Source of the DNA: Chara braunii
Taxonomy: Eukaryota > Streptophyta > Charophyceae > Charales > Characeae
DNA: 26,727 nt
Assembly: GCA_003427395.1 (NCBI GenBank)
Contig: BFEA01000021.1
Span: 972,912-999,638 of the forward strand
Reading direction: 5' to 3'
Part shown: in pieces, positions 9,169 through 18,949 of the stretch
Layout: every line of letters begins with the position of its first letter
How positions within the stretch are numbered: position 1 is the stretch's first letter
Program-made: the position numbers and the translations under genes
The notes under the pieces: generated by a model
The model's database searches: none
Told to the model about the DNA's origin: nothing
The model's input: the letters and a program-made list of their open reading frames with translations, nothing else

Positions 9169-10562
9169 GGCGATGGTGACGGAGTAATAGAGAAAGAACA
9201 TGAAGGAGACGGAGAGACAGGAGATAGGTAGTCGTTGCCCTCTTCCGCAGGGGAGGAGGAATCGGATGAGTGCGAAGATGGGGAAGGAGGAAGGGGACGA
9301 AGGTAGGACACGTGGCGGATGATCGGGCGAGCCGATCGGCTGCCGGAGACCTCGGGCGCAAGCCACACGGTATTCACGCCGTTTGGTCTGAGTTTGATCA
9401 CGCGGAACCGCCCAAAGAATCGTGGCGCTAGCTTACCCTGGCCAGCACATTTCCTCACTTGCACGATGTCCCCTAATTTGTACTGGGGCTTTGGGCCTGC
9501 GCTCCCATTCTGGGCCTCGTAGCTTCGAACCTGTTGGCCTTGGGCCAACTCGGTCATTTTGTGCCGTTTTCGGGCTAGCCTGGGCAGGGACCGTTCCATT
9601 AATTCTAAGTGTCGTTTGGCCTTGTCCCGAGCCGTGGCCCTGGTGGGTCGCCGGTTCAGTGTAGATTCATCCGGGAGGCTTGGTATCGAAACGCAAGCGA
9701 CGCTATTGGTCCTTAATCGGAAGGGACTTAGCCCCATCGATTCATGAGGTGTACCGCGATGAACCGCCAGGATGTGGTCGATGATATCGGGTCAGGGCCT
9801 TGGATCCTGTGCCGCGATATTTCGTCGCAACGCTGTCTTTATCACCTTGTTCGCGTTTTCTACCAGCCCATTGGACTGTGACATGTGGGGTGCAGTGTTC
9901 CGTATGACGACGCCATGTATGACCAGATTCCTCAGTACCTCTCCCCTAAATTCGGCCCCGTTATCGGTCAGGATCTCTTCCGTATCCTAGTGCATCCCGA
10001 GGAAACGATTAACGTATCGTGCGATTTCAGCGGCTTGCCGAGTGCGACAAGGGTAGGCCTCGATCCATTTTGAAAAATGGTCGACGAATACCAACAGGAC
10101 TGAATACTCACAACTATTAGGACCAGGGGGCACCACTATGTCGGTAGTATCCATGCTAACTCTTTGAAATGACCGTTCAAATACCGTTGGCACTATCGAT
10201 CTTGGCGGTTGAATCGGCGTTTTATCTACGGCGCAGACTTGACAGTTGGCGACGATGAACTTCAAATCGTCGTGGATATTGGACCAGTACCACTCATTTT
10301 TGTCGATAGCTGACTCTATGATCCATACGGCGAAATGAGCCGCAGTTTCTTCATGTGCCGTCTTAACCCAGTCGGTCGGAATCTTATCAGTCCGACACAA
10401 GGGGCACAACCACGGTTTACTGTCATTTCTGTATTGGATGCACGAGCCATGGGCTCGTGCGACACACTGTCGACAATCTATCCATTCCGCATACCCTTCC
10501 CCGTTAGGACGCATGGAGACCGAGTACACGCGGGGGATAGCTTCGCAAAAATAGCAAATTTG
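9165..10562 (-). pseudogene. Ty3 integrase with N-terminal PHD-type finger, two nonsense codons
   Basis: A single minus-strand frame, the same as upstream pol, carries integrase. It opens after a TAA at 10563-10565 with a PHD-like C4HC3 finger at 10556-10395: C-x2-C, a 23-residue spacer, WIDC-x2-C, x4-H-x2-C, x11, C-x2-C. Next come the HHCC zinc-binding domain (H-x5-H ... CQVC), the catalytic core with Asp in SMDTTDI, Asp in LTDNG and Glu in GLVENANK (34 residues between the last two), and a C-terminal module (LGDIVQVRK ... FFGRFRVIKL ... IIRHVSYLRPL). Stops interrupt it at 9987-9989 (TAG) and 9792-9794 (TGA). The catalytic residues are all kept. No chromodomain follows; the tail is Ser/Pro-rich. 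Confidence 0.9.
10395..10556 (-). other. PHD-type zinc finger domain in pol
   Basis: The order of zinc ligands is CYFC, CRQC, H-x2-C, CPLC, with a Trp two residues before the third Cys (WIDC) and a Trp before the last pair (PWLCPLC). Both are hallmarks of PHD fingers, which in other proteins bind histone H3 tails. It is separate from, and upstream of, the integrase HHCC motif. That it guides integration is only inference. Confidence 0.65.
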
Positions 10563-10565
10563 TTA

Positions 10566-10628
10566 GGCAGGGAGAGGAGAGACGAAGAGGAGAGGGGAGA
10601 AAGAGGAGTAGTGAGGTTACCTCTTTCA
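10566..10628 (-). other. damaged linker between RNase H and the PHD finger
   Basis: In the pol frame this pyrimidine-rich stretch begins with TGA (10626-10628) and also contains TAA codons, one about 9 nt downstream and another at 10563-10565. A shifted frame across it is open and Ser/Leu-rich. Two compensating indels could therefore explain the break. An intron is less likely because no AG acceptor precedes the first finger cysteine. Confidence 0.5.
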
Positions 10629-13511
10629 CCCATGGTCACCGGCCTGCTTCTTGCCACGTGGGAGAACTGCCACCTGTCCGTACTTAGGCCCGTTTGTTAA
10701 GTCCGGCTCCTTCCACGGTGTAATTTCCTCGCCCTTTGGTACTTTAGCAGGTTGATGCAGACGTGTCAGTCCGTCCGCGTTGCCGTGTCGCTCTGTCTTT
10801 CGATGAACGATATCGAAGTCGTACTCTTGTAGTCGCACCGCCCAACGGCCAATCATGCCTGTGTAATTAGTGAGTTTCTTCAACGCCAGCAAAGGTTCGT
10901 GATCTGTTACGAGGCGAAACTTCTGTCCGTAGAGATACGGATGAAAGTGCTGGATTCCCCAGACTACTGCATAGCATTCGCCTTGAGGCGCCGAGTCGTT
11001 CCTCCGCTCGTCCGGTACCGTGCGAGACGCATACTCGATGACGTGTTCACGACCATCGTTCCCCTTCTGTGCTAGAATAGCGGAGATAGCTTCCGGTTGC
11101 CAGTCCGTGATGAGAATGAACTGCTTGAAGGGGTCCGGTCGGATCAAAATAGGAGTCGTCGCCAAAGCATCCTTGAGGGTCGTGAAGGCCTTTTGGCACT
11201 CCGCGTCCCAACTAAGAGGTTGGTCCTTCCGTAGCAGGTTCGTTAGTGGTCGTGCAATCGTGGCGAAACCCTTGATGAAGCGGCGATAATACGATGCCAA
11301 CCCTGAAAAGGCTCGAACCTGCGTCAGTGACGTGGGAACTAGGGCTTCCCTTACCGCCGGGACCTTTCTTGAGTCGGGCGGCAGTCCTCCATGTGTCACG
11401 ACGTAGCCCAAGAACAAAATTTCCGAAATAAAAAAATCGTTTTTTTCGAGCGCGATTTTAAACCCAGCATCTCTCAGCGCTCCCAATGTCCACTCGATGT
11501 GTTGCGCGTGCTCGTGATAGGTCTCCAAGTAGACAAGGATATCGTCCATGTACACGATCACGCTGAAGTTGATCATTCCCTGTGTTAGCCGCGTCTTGTT
11601 GACGAAGTTATGGAATGTCACGTTCATCGCTCGCTGAAATGGGGCAGGCGCGTTGCAAATCCCCATCGGACACCGAACCCACTGCCACGTGCCTTCGAAA
11701 AGCACGAAGGCCGTATTTGGCCGATCTTCCTCCTTCACCAGAATATGATGGAAGCCATGCCGAATATCGAACTTGCTAAAATAATTGGTGCAACCAATCG
11801 CATCCAACAAATCATCAATTCGGGGGAGGGGATACACATCTTTAATCGTGATTTCATTCAACTTGCGATAATCGATGCATATGCGAATTGATCCGTTTTT
11901 CTTCGATACTAACACTATGGGAAATGACCATGGTCCGGTGGCAGGTTCAATCCACCCGTTTGCTTCGAATTCCCGTATTCGTTCGAGAGCCTTCTTCCGC
12001 TCTATCAGGGAGTATCGGTAGGGCTTGCAGTGGATGGGGGAATGATTGCCCGTTTGTATTTCGTGTTGAATTACCAACGACAAGCCAATGTCAATGTCGG
12101 TTGCGCTAATCGCTCCCTGATATTCTATCAGAATGTCTGCAATAACTCGGTGTATCTCATCAGGTACGTATTGTGAAACGTGTAACTCAAAAGGTTGGTC
12201 CCAGATCCGTACGTCGATTTGCTTGGTGCGTGCTTGTTTCGCTACATCGGGCGGTGGCGCAGTGATGAACGAATGGTCCGATCGCCAGGAGAACACCGTG
12301 GCCATCATCTGGGCGTCTTCCTCCCGGATGGCTACGTGTCCTTCCGGGGTGATCCCATCGCAGATATCTTGTCCTGGCACCGTTTTAGTTGCGATCCTTA
12401 TTCCGAGTTCATCTGATTCAGCCTCGAGACGCCCAGGGAGTTCCAAAGAACTGGCCTCCGCCCCCAGTCGTAACAGTCGTACCTCTTTTGCAGGTGTCAA
12501 TAGGGACTTAGGTAGATCCGTTATATCGCAATAGTGTTTCTTGTCGTTATATCGGGGGAGGAGAGGGGAGGTTCCTTCGTACAGGGTTTGAGGGGGTTCC
12601 CAAGAATCGACCATCCTCGAAATTTGTACGAGGGGTTCACCCAAAATCATCGCCTTGGTTCGTTGGATGCTTCGATTAGTTAGGTGCATTGTTCTTGTGA
12701 TCGTGCGGGGCGGCGGGTAATAAATACGCTGTCGCGCTAGCTTCAAGATTTCTGGATCATTTTCGTCACTGCTATCTGCATCCTTCGACGATGGCTTATT
12801 GTCTGTAGAGTCTTCCCAGGCGATCATACAGAGAGTCCCTGCTAACATCGGCGAAACTCGCGGAACCTCGTTAATGGTAGTACGAAGGGTCAGTCTCATT
12901 GGTACAACATAGGGCTTTCCTCCTGTATTTCGGAGGATGATTGATCGTCGTTCGAAGTCCAGGTTCGCTCGTAATGCCACAAGGGCGGGAAGTCCGAATA
13001 GAACGTTGTAGGTATTTACATCTAACACTACAACATCCCCAAGTGCATGCACCTTTCCCAACCAGAAAGCGACATTGGTCATTCTTCCCACCGTTTTAAT
13101 CTTCTCTTCATCCGCCCATACGAGCTGATCTTTTTCCGAAAGCATGATCAGGTCGTTTTTCCTACCTGCGCTCTCAACTACTCTCAGCGAGATAGCCAAA
13201 ACAGCGGCTCCTGAGTCGATGATTGCATTGTACGGAATTCCCCAGATTTCGATGTCGCATTCCGCAGATTTCCAGAGGATGGGTTTAATTTTCAGGAAAT
13301 TATCATATTTTTGTATTAGTCCTACCCGTATCGAATCCGACGAGTCCGCCATGTTTTCTTCTGGCGAGGGGCTTTTGATCTTTATGTTCGGCGTTCGAGC
13401 GAGGGCGAATCGTTTCCGATTCGCCTTGCAGTGTTGTAACATCCGCTCATTAGCCTGTTCCGAGATCGAGAGCAAATGGTCGATCGGGAGTGGAATCCGA
13501 TGGTCCAACGC
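10626..13511 (-). pseudogene. Ty3 pol: protease, reverse transcriptase, RNase H (about 960 codons)
   Basis: Counting from 13508: an aspartic protease with DSGA at residues 98-100 and NVLFGLPAL near 168; reverse transcriptase from about 490 to 720 with FSKFD (Asp 581), WVRCPMGICNAPAPFQ and the catalytic YMDD at 653-656; and RNase H with Asp 802 (TDWQ where most families have TDAS), Glu 844, Asp 869 and Asp 912 (NADGLTR). It is in frame with gag, from which it is separated by one TGA at 13512-13514, so the parent element probably made a single Gag-Pol polyprotein or read through this stop. The block itself is open, with all catalytic residues present, and ends at TGA 10626-10628. Confidence 0.95.
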
Positions 13512-14980
13512 TCAAACAATGTTCAATACATCAATTTCCCCAGTGACGAAGGTGGGTCCTCCCGACTCCATCTCGCCGGGAGAAGGTCGCCACTCCGCCA
13601 CCTCCTTCTGTTCCGGGGCTGGTCGGATTGTTCCGATCATTCCAAGTCCCGGATAACCAAGCGACACGTATTGATCTAACAGAATGAGCTCAGCAGCCTC
13701 TTTCGTGGTTGCTAGCGCACTTCCCACCCCTTCCATTTCTTCCATGAGGGCTCCTACCCTCCCTGGTCCGTTAGCGATGGGGGCCGCAGCCATTGGTGCG
13801 ACCCCGACCCGTTGTTGCGGGGGTCGGTGAGGACAGTCGCGGGCCAGATGCCCTGGCTTATAGCATGCATAACAAACATTCAGATTGTTCGCGGCTCCTC
13901 CGAGGGCAGGCGCCGGGGCCAGTCCTTGTTGGATCGGAGGGGCGCTTACTGCGATGGGCCGCATGTTCCTCACCATAGCTTCCAATCGAGCATTATGCTC
14001 CCGTTGTTCCTTTTTGCTTTCCTGGATTAGACTAACCAATGTTTTGGTCAGTTCGAGTATGGCAGTTGATTCATTCGATCGCACGGGAATCTCAACTGGG
14101 GGCGGGGGTGTCGTTATTACTGGCGTTGGCATTTTAGGAACAGGGACACTCGGAATCTCACTTGGAACCAGTCGTTTAGGGGCTATCTGTTCCATGTAGG
14201 TGACAGGACCTGACACAAACCCCATGTTTTCAAATTTGTTTTGCAATGTAGCCAGTTCAGCTCTGGCCCTTACGAGTTCGGACGAATCCCCTTCCCTAGA
14301 GTAGTCTTCTCCTTCCAGGAAATTTGCCGCGAACTTCCGTTCCATCTCTTCCGCAGCGGCCATGATCTGCTGCAGGGTATGATTAATGGGGGAGAACTGC
14401 TTTCGCAACTTCACTCTTATCGTTCGATTGCGGAGTCCGTCTATGAGCAGATCTCTCCCTACTTGCTCGCCTCGCTCAGTTTTCACAAACATTCGGTAAA
14501 CCCGGTTTCGATACTCCGCAACGGACTCGAGAGGTTTTGCACTCGGTCCTTGTTCATGTAAAGTGCTTGCTCTGGGTGAACATAATCAAATCAGTTCAGA
14601 AAGTCTCGTTCGAAGGTCTGAAGATCTACCCACATATAGGTACTAAACCACTGATGAGTGTCTCCTCCTAATCGAGCGGCGATGTTTACCTTGGCTTCGT
14701 TATCGTCATACTGCTGTGCTCGGAGCGTGGCCAACCATGGTCCTACAAGGAGGTGCGCAGGGTCAAATAAATATAGGTCAGGTGGCGTCATGGGAGCCCG
14801 AGCTCGTGGGGCGGGTTGATTAGGATTTGGTTGATTAGCATTCTGTTGCGGATTCGGGTTTTGCACATTAGCAGCCGTGTTGGCTGCCCGTCGATTAGCT
14901 GACCTACTCCGGGTGACGATGGGGTCGCGTCTATGTGCGTTCCGGGGCCGAGGGCGTCCTCGGTTAGCCAGATCGCCCAA
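13512..14980 (-). pseudogene. Ty3 gag with frameshift and nonsense codon
   Basis: The N-terminal part (14980-14591) has Arg/Asn/Pro-rich sequence, then a capsid-like segment ending WVDLQTFERDFLN and a TGA at 14591-14593. Reading continues in that frame (FDYVHPEQALYMNKDR) until about 14545, where a one-base shift at a short A run moves to the frame holding SVAEYRNRVYRMF and the rest of gag. Near the C-terminus is a CCHC knuckle, CYACYKPGHLARDC, followed by a stop at 13512-13514. The first codon of the frame is TTG directly after an in-frame TAA, and the first ATG is only at 14791, so the original start has probably been lost. Gag would form the particle shell and bind RNA. Confidence 0.9.
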
Positions 14981-15018
14981 TTAGTGTGCTCCCAATCCTA
15001 AAACCCGGCCACGTATCG

Positions 15019-15031
15019 GGCTCCGATACCA
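15019..15031 (-). other. primer-binding site, initiator tRNA-Met
   Basis: On the minus strand TGGTATCGGAGCC lies at the inner end of the 5' LTR. It matches the complement of the 3' end of plant initiator tRNA-Met (TGGTATCAGAG) except for one A-to-G change, which could still pair as G:U. This fixes the element's orientation as minus. Confidence 0.85.
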
Positions 15032-16240
15032 ACCTCACGCCCAGCGCAACTTCTTGATCGGAGTGGGATGTGGGCCTGGAAGTGCGAAAAGGGGTGTGCC
15101 AAGGATTTTTGGGAAAGTGGAGTCCCAGGTCAGAACTGGGATCTCCTGTGGCAGGATCTTTCGGGGGCACGAGTGCAATTTGGCGGAGAGGGCGATTTCG
15201 GGTTACACGGCAGATGGTATGCGCGGTTCGTTCAAGACCGAGCGAGCCATTGGTTTCGGGGACGGTGGTTCGTGGGCAGGTCCCCTCGGGGTCGGTGGGG
15301 TTTCCATGAGTCCGTCTGTCGGGAGTTGCCACGTGGCATTGGTCGTCGCGCGTTCGGGTTAGGCCTCTGGAACTCCGGGGTTCTCTGATCGCCGTACCGT
15401 CGAGAATTCCCGGAGGGTGTGCTGGGCCAGTAGGGGACTATGGACGGTCACGGGACAACGCTGAGTTGGTGATACGGAAGGAGGAGGCGAAAGGGAGGGA
15501 AACTGGTGGTGATAACGATGAACCCGAGGTGGATGAAGTAGTAGGTATGGTCCGGAGAAGGGAAATCAGAGCACCGGGGGTCGCTAGTGGTGGCGCAGTG
15601 AAATTCCCGAGGACACAATCGGTTCTTGGTTAGGCAAGGGTATCTCTGTCGAAGAAGTTCGTTTATCCAAGGGGTGCAGTAATCCGGGTCGTATGATGAG
15701 TCGGAGTTCCAGAATCGCGTCATTGTGTCATTGCGGTGGTCCGTGGTGAACGGGATCGCCGCGTGCGAGCACGTGCAGGCCACATGAATTACGTCGGCTT
15801 GCGCGTGTTCATGCGGGACGATGGGGCCGTTGCGCACCCCGAGATAGCTCCGTCAATCAGTCGGTGCGCCTGTGATCGACGCCCGGGGATACGTGTAAGT
15901 GCGCAACTCAGATCGCGTTTTACACGTATCCTCGCGCGACGTTCGCCAAGCCCAGCATCCGATCGTCTAATCACTCCGTGATGTTCTGAGCATGCAAGAT
16001 ACAATGATCACAAACAGTTCGATCCAAAGGCAGGCAAAGACAAGGACATAATTATCGATTACGCAAAATTCCTATTCTACACGCGAGTGCATCGAAGGCG
16101 ACAAAAAGCAAGGACAAGGGTTCCCAGGAAAAAGATAAACAAGCAAGCATAGCGTCCATACATTCATACATTCAGCAATCATACACACACAGTGCGTCCG
16201 AAGCGAAAATCGCAAAGATAAGTGCGAGCAAAAACCCAAG

Positions 16241-16585
16241 AATAGCAATTTCGTCAAAACGGACATATTTTATTTTTTGAACGAAATTGAAAACTAAAAA
16301 ATTGGCCTGATTTAGATCGATATTTTCAGCTCCAGGGGGTACGGCGTTCTGAAAACGCCCTACCCCCTGGATGCAAACTAAGTCCAGATACATTCAGGGG
16401 GGTACGGCGTTTTCATAACGTCGTACCCCTTGGACTTCAGCTAAGTCCAGATACATCCAAGGGGTCCGGCGTTTTAAGGACGCCGGACCCCCAAGAGCTT
16501 GAAATTTCCACCTAAATCTTTCTAGTTTATGAAGTTCAATTTCGTTAAAAAAATAAAATATGTCCGTTTTGACGAAATTGTTGTT
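16241..16585. mobile_element. 345-bp foldback MITE nested in the 5' LTR
   Basis: The 3' LTR lacks this segment, which shows it is an insertion. It is flanked by CAAG (16237-16240 and 16586-16589). The ends are inverted repeats of about 50 bp (AAT/CAG/ACAATTTCGTCAAAACG...), each of which also contains a smaller inverted repeat, CAATTTCGT...ACGAAATTG. The interior holds three tandem hairpins. No coding capacity is seen. The superfamily is undetermined; a 4-bp duplication does not point to one family. Confidence 0.85.
16332..16494. repeat. three tandem hairpins, unit about 63 bp
   Basis: Hairpins lie at about 16332-16370, 16395-16433 and 16457-16494. Each has a stem built on GGGG-T-[A/C]-C-GGCG and its complement with a short loop, and they are separated by CTAAGTCCAGATACAT. 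Stem pairs change together between units: GGTAC/GTACC in unit 2 becomes GGTCC/GGACC in unit 3. Confidence 0.8.
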
Positions 16586-16992
16586 CAAGCCCAAATTCCG
16601 AGAAAATGAAAAACGGGCAAACCACCCGAAGCCGAAATCAAAATTTATGTGCACGAGACAGGAGGGAGAAAAGATAAAAGAAACAGAAAAACCGCATCCA
16701 TCAACCTCAGCTCCCTCCTCCTCTCTCTCTCTCTCCGATGCGGACAGTCCGTCGTCGCGCACAAACCCACGAAGCCGTCACCCCGCTTAGTCCTCCCGCA
16801 CCCGTCACGTTCGCCCACGCCCACAGTCCGTTGTGGCCCGCGTCAACCCCGCGCGTTCGGCACCAGCTCGTCGGGTCACCCGACTCCTGCTCTACTCACC
16901 TCTTACTTCGCTCGTGTGCCGACCCTCTCTGATCGTGCAACCCCGAGCTTCCAACTTGTTGGTTAAGAGAGCTAGCTGATCGCGCAGCCCAA

Positions 16993-16999
16993 ATTTATA
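16993..16999 (-). promoter_or_regulatory. LTR TATA box (5' LTR)
   Basis: TATAAAT on the minus strand, about 790 bp inside the outer LTR end, is the same as in the 3' LTR. If transcription starts about 30 bp downstream, the nested foldback element lies in the transcribed leader. Confidence 0.55.
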
Positions 17000-17787
17000 G
17001 CGTGTATGCATGCGCGAAGAACACGGAATTACAAGGACTTAGAAGGAGGGGAGGGGGAGGGATTGCCTACATCTGCATGGTCTGATCGCGGCGTGGGGGA
17101 CGTAGCCGCTCTCCACGCATTGATCCGATCATGCAAACCGCGACTACCAAAAACGCAGCAAAAGAAAGAGAAAAAGGGCGGGAAAGACGAAGCGCAAGAA
17201 GAAAGATACAGTTACAATGGCGCCCGCCCAAAATTACAGTTACACACACGATTAAAAGCGCCTACTAATTAGAGTTTCGTTGCAGCCATATGAAGAAGCG
17301 TGTAGACAAAAAGCGTTGCGAGGCAAGGAAAATCTTTATTACGAAATTCCTAAGTTCCTATCTAATGCGGCAAAGAAGGCACAAATTGCAGAAGAAAAGT
17401 CCGAAATTCCGAGAGCCATCAAGGCTCGACAAAATTCGAAAAAGATTTAAAAGAAAACTTCAAAAAGAACGAAGCAAATTTCCGCGCAATATCCGCGCCC
17501 AAAAGTTTGGAACCGAAACAAAAGAAACACCGTCAGCATTTATTAATCGCGCACGCGGTGGCACGTCAGCCATTCGGTCAACCCATCAATCACCCGACCG
17601 TCCTAGGACACACCCAGCTCCGAACCCAACCATTCTAAAAGAAGCGACGAAAAAGACGAAAAAGCAAGGACACTGATGCAATTTCCCACTGATCCCGATC
17701 TCCCGTAATTGGCCCAACCTTCCCAACTTAGGACCCCTCATTGCAACCGCACAGAAAGTCGCGCGTTACAGAAAGTGGTTCGTCACA

Positions 17788-17791
17788 CCAC
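17788..17791. other. Ty3 target-site duplication, right copy
   Basis: CCAC directly follows the LTR terminus CGTCACA and matches 4501-4504. Confidence 0.75.
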
Positions 17792-17944
17792 ACCCTTCCA
17801 ATCTGCTGAGCGGACCATTCCAACGACCCCTTTGCCCACCCCCCAAATTGTCAACATGATTGCAAGGAAGAAAGGACAGCAGGGGAGAGAAGGAGGGGTA
17901 AACAAACACAGAAACCCCTACCATACTTACCAAACTGCCGATAT

Positions 17945-18260
17945 TGATATTCTTTATGCGGTTGTCGTTGTTGTTATTAATATCATTGTCGTTATCACTG
18001 TTGTTTTTACCGCAATCCAGCGTGCACGGGACCACGATTTCGTCATTCGCACCAGTGTCGTGCTTGTCGTTGTTGTTATTAATGTCATTATCGTTGTCAC
18101 TGTTGTTATTATCGCAATTCAGCATGCACATTGCACCAGTGTCGCGCTCGACCGTCGTAATCTTGTCGATGCCCACAATCCCTGCGTCGTGATTGCTGTT
18201 GGTGTTGTTGTTGTTGTTGTTGTTATTTTGTTGTTGTTGTTGTTGTTGTTGACGTTGTTG
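17945..18260. repeat. GTT-rich minisatellite, 102-bp period
   Basis: TGTCGTTGTTGTTATTAA occurs at 17963 and again at 18065. The surrounding 100 bp are also repeated (CACTGTTGTT..., CGCAAT[C/T]CAGC[G/A]TGCAC). The period is divisible by three. On the minus strand it encodes a 34-residue repeat with SDNDNDINNNND. A (GTT)n tract follows at about 18200-18260. Confidence 0.75.
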
Positions 18261-18949
18261 TCGGACAAGCCCAAGCTGACGATCCCTATGTCTATACCCC
18301 GGACCTGCACGAACATGTTGTTGTCAATTGCATTTTTATCAGTAGCGAGGGCGATATCAACACCATTTCGACCCTCCTCCAGCTCGTCACTACTAGTGGT
18401 GCACGCGTCGGTGTGATCCTCATCTTCCGTCTCGAACAAGTGCAAGTAGAACTCCTCCTCCAGCGCCGCGTACACATCTTGCCCCTCCGCGAAGATGCCG
18501 TCGCAACACCGCTTTATAGCCTGCAGTTGACCATCCATGAGTCCCTCCATTTGCAGATGCTGCAGCTCCCAGACAATCTGCAACATGTTCGACATCACTA
18601 CCCGATACGGCGGACCCGATGAAGCTGCCCCCCCAACAGCCTCAGGTCTAACTCTCAGTTGTGATCGAAGTGCCTCCACTATCTCCTGTAAACGAGAACG
18701 AGCTCCTTGAATGAATATGAGCCAGTCGGTGGCCCCTCGCTGCTTGTCGCCCATCGAAGCCATCTGTATACCGCGATAGAATTCGCGCCAACGATCTCCC
18801 ACGCTCCCTACCAACCCCACATCTAATGGGACTGCCACGTCAGTGTCACCGCTAACTTGAGGCAGGACGTGCAGCTCAAGCTCCCCGCGTTGACCCCCGC
18901 AGGCGCCCGATCGCATGGAAGGCAGCGGGGCCCTGCCGGCTGCGACCAC
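18119..18949 (-). CDS. hypothetical protein, 276-codon open frame
   Basis: The open frame begins without an ATG at its head (GTG at 18947-18949), so it may be an internal exon; the nearest Met is MRSGACGG. Residues about 50-190 have ordinary protein composition, with amphipathic stretches such as RSRLQEIVEALRSQLRV and MLQIVWELQHLQMEGLMDGQ. An acidic segment (FETEDEDHTD) follows, and then the frame runs into the trinucleotide repeat, giving poly-Asn and poly-Thr. No family is recognised. It lies inside the possible split DNA transposon but shows no transposase motif. It could be a gene fragment or a chance frame in GC-rich DNA. Confidence 0.35.
   Translation of the reverse strand: MVAAGRAPLPSMRSGACGGQRGELELHVLPQVSGDTDVAVPLDVGLVGSVGDRWREFYRGIQMASMGDKQRGATDWLIFIQGARSRLQEIVEALRSQLRVRPEAVGGAASSGPPYRVVMSNMLQIVWELQHLQMEGLMDGQLQAIKRCCDGIFAEGQDVYAALEEEFYLHLFETEDEDHTDACTTSSDELEEGRNGVDIALATDKNAIDNNMFVQVRGIDIGIVSLGLSDNNVNNNNNNNKITTTTTTTPTAITTQGLWASTRLRRSSATLVQCAC

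Larger units (their letters stand above)
4505..17787 (-). mobile_element. Ty3/gypsy LTR retrotransposon, about 13.3 kb, degraded
   Basis: Two directly repeated LTRs bound an internal region read on the minus strand: primer-binding site, gag, protease, reverse transcriptase, RNase H, integrase, then extra ORFs. This domain order, with integrase after RNase H, defines Ty3/gypsy. The LTR termini are TGTGACG...CGTCACA, and CCAC is duplicated at both flanks. A PHD-type finger before integrase and two extra ORFs chained by ATGA overlaps are unusual. Multiple in-frame stops, a gag frameshift and about 5% difference over the first 330 bp of the LTRs show an old, inactive copy. A foldback element later inserted in the 5' LTR. 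No chromodomain was seen after integrase. Confidence 0.95.
15032..17787 (-). repeat. 5' LTR (2756 bp, with a 345-bp insertion)
   Basis: It matches the 3' LTR from AACCTCACGCCC to GTTCGTCACA. Its inner end lacks the terminal TGTGACGCCCA seen at 4505-4515, so the sequence passes straight into the primer-binding site. The extra length is the foldback element at 16241-16585. Over the first 330 bp the two LTRs differ at roughly 17 positions, mostly transitions, by eye. The TATA box is kept at 16993-16999. Confidence 0.92.

Noticed and set aside
10566-10628. Intron in pol between RNase H and integrase
   Set aside because: A GT and a pyrimidine tract exist, but no AG acceptor precedes the first cysteine of the finger. 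Compensating indels explain the stops as well.
14964-15332. Open frame running across the primer-binding site
   Set aside because: It is the LTR frame above continuing by chance into the leader; gag lies in a different frame.
16332-16494. CRISPR-like array of palindromic repeats
   Set aside because: Only three units, spacers are near identical, and the array lies inside an inverted-repeat element within a eukaryotic LTR.
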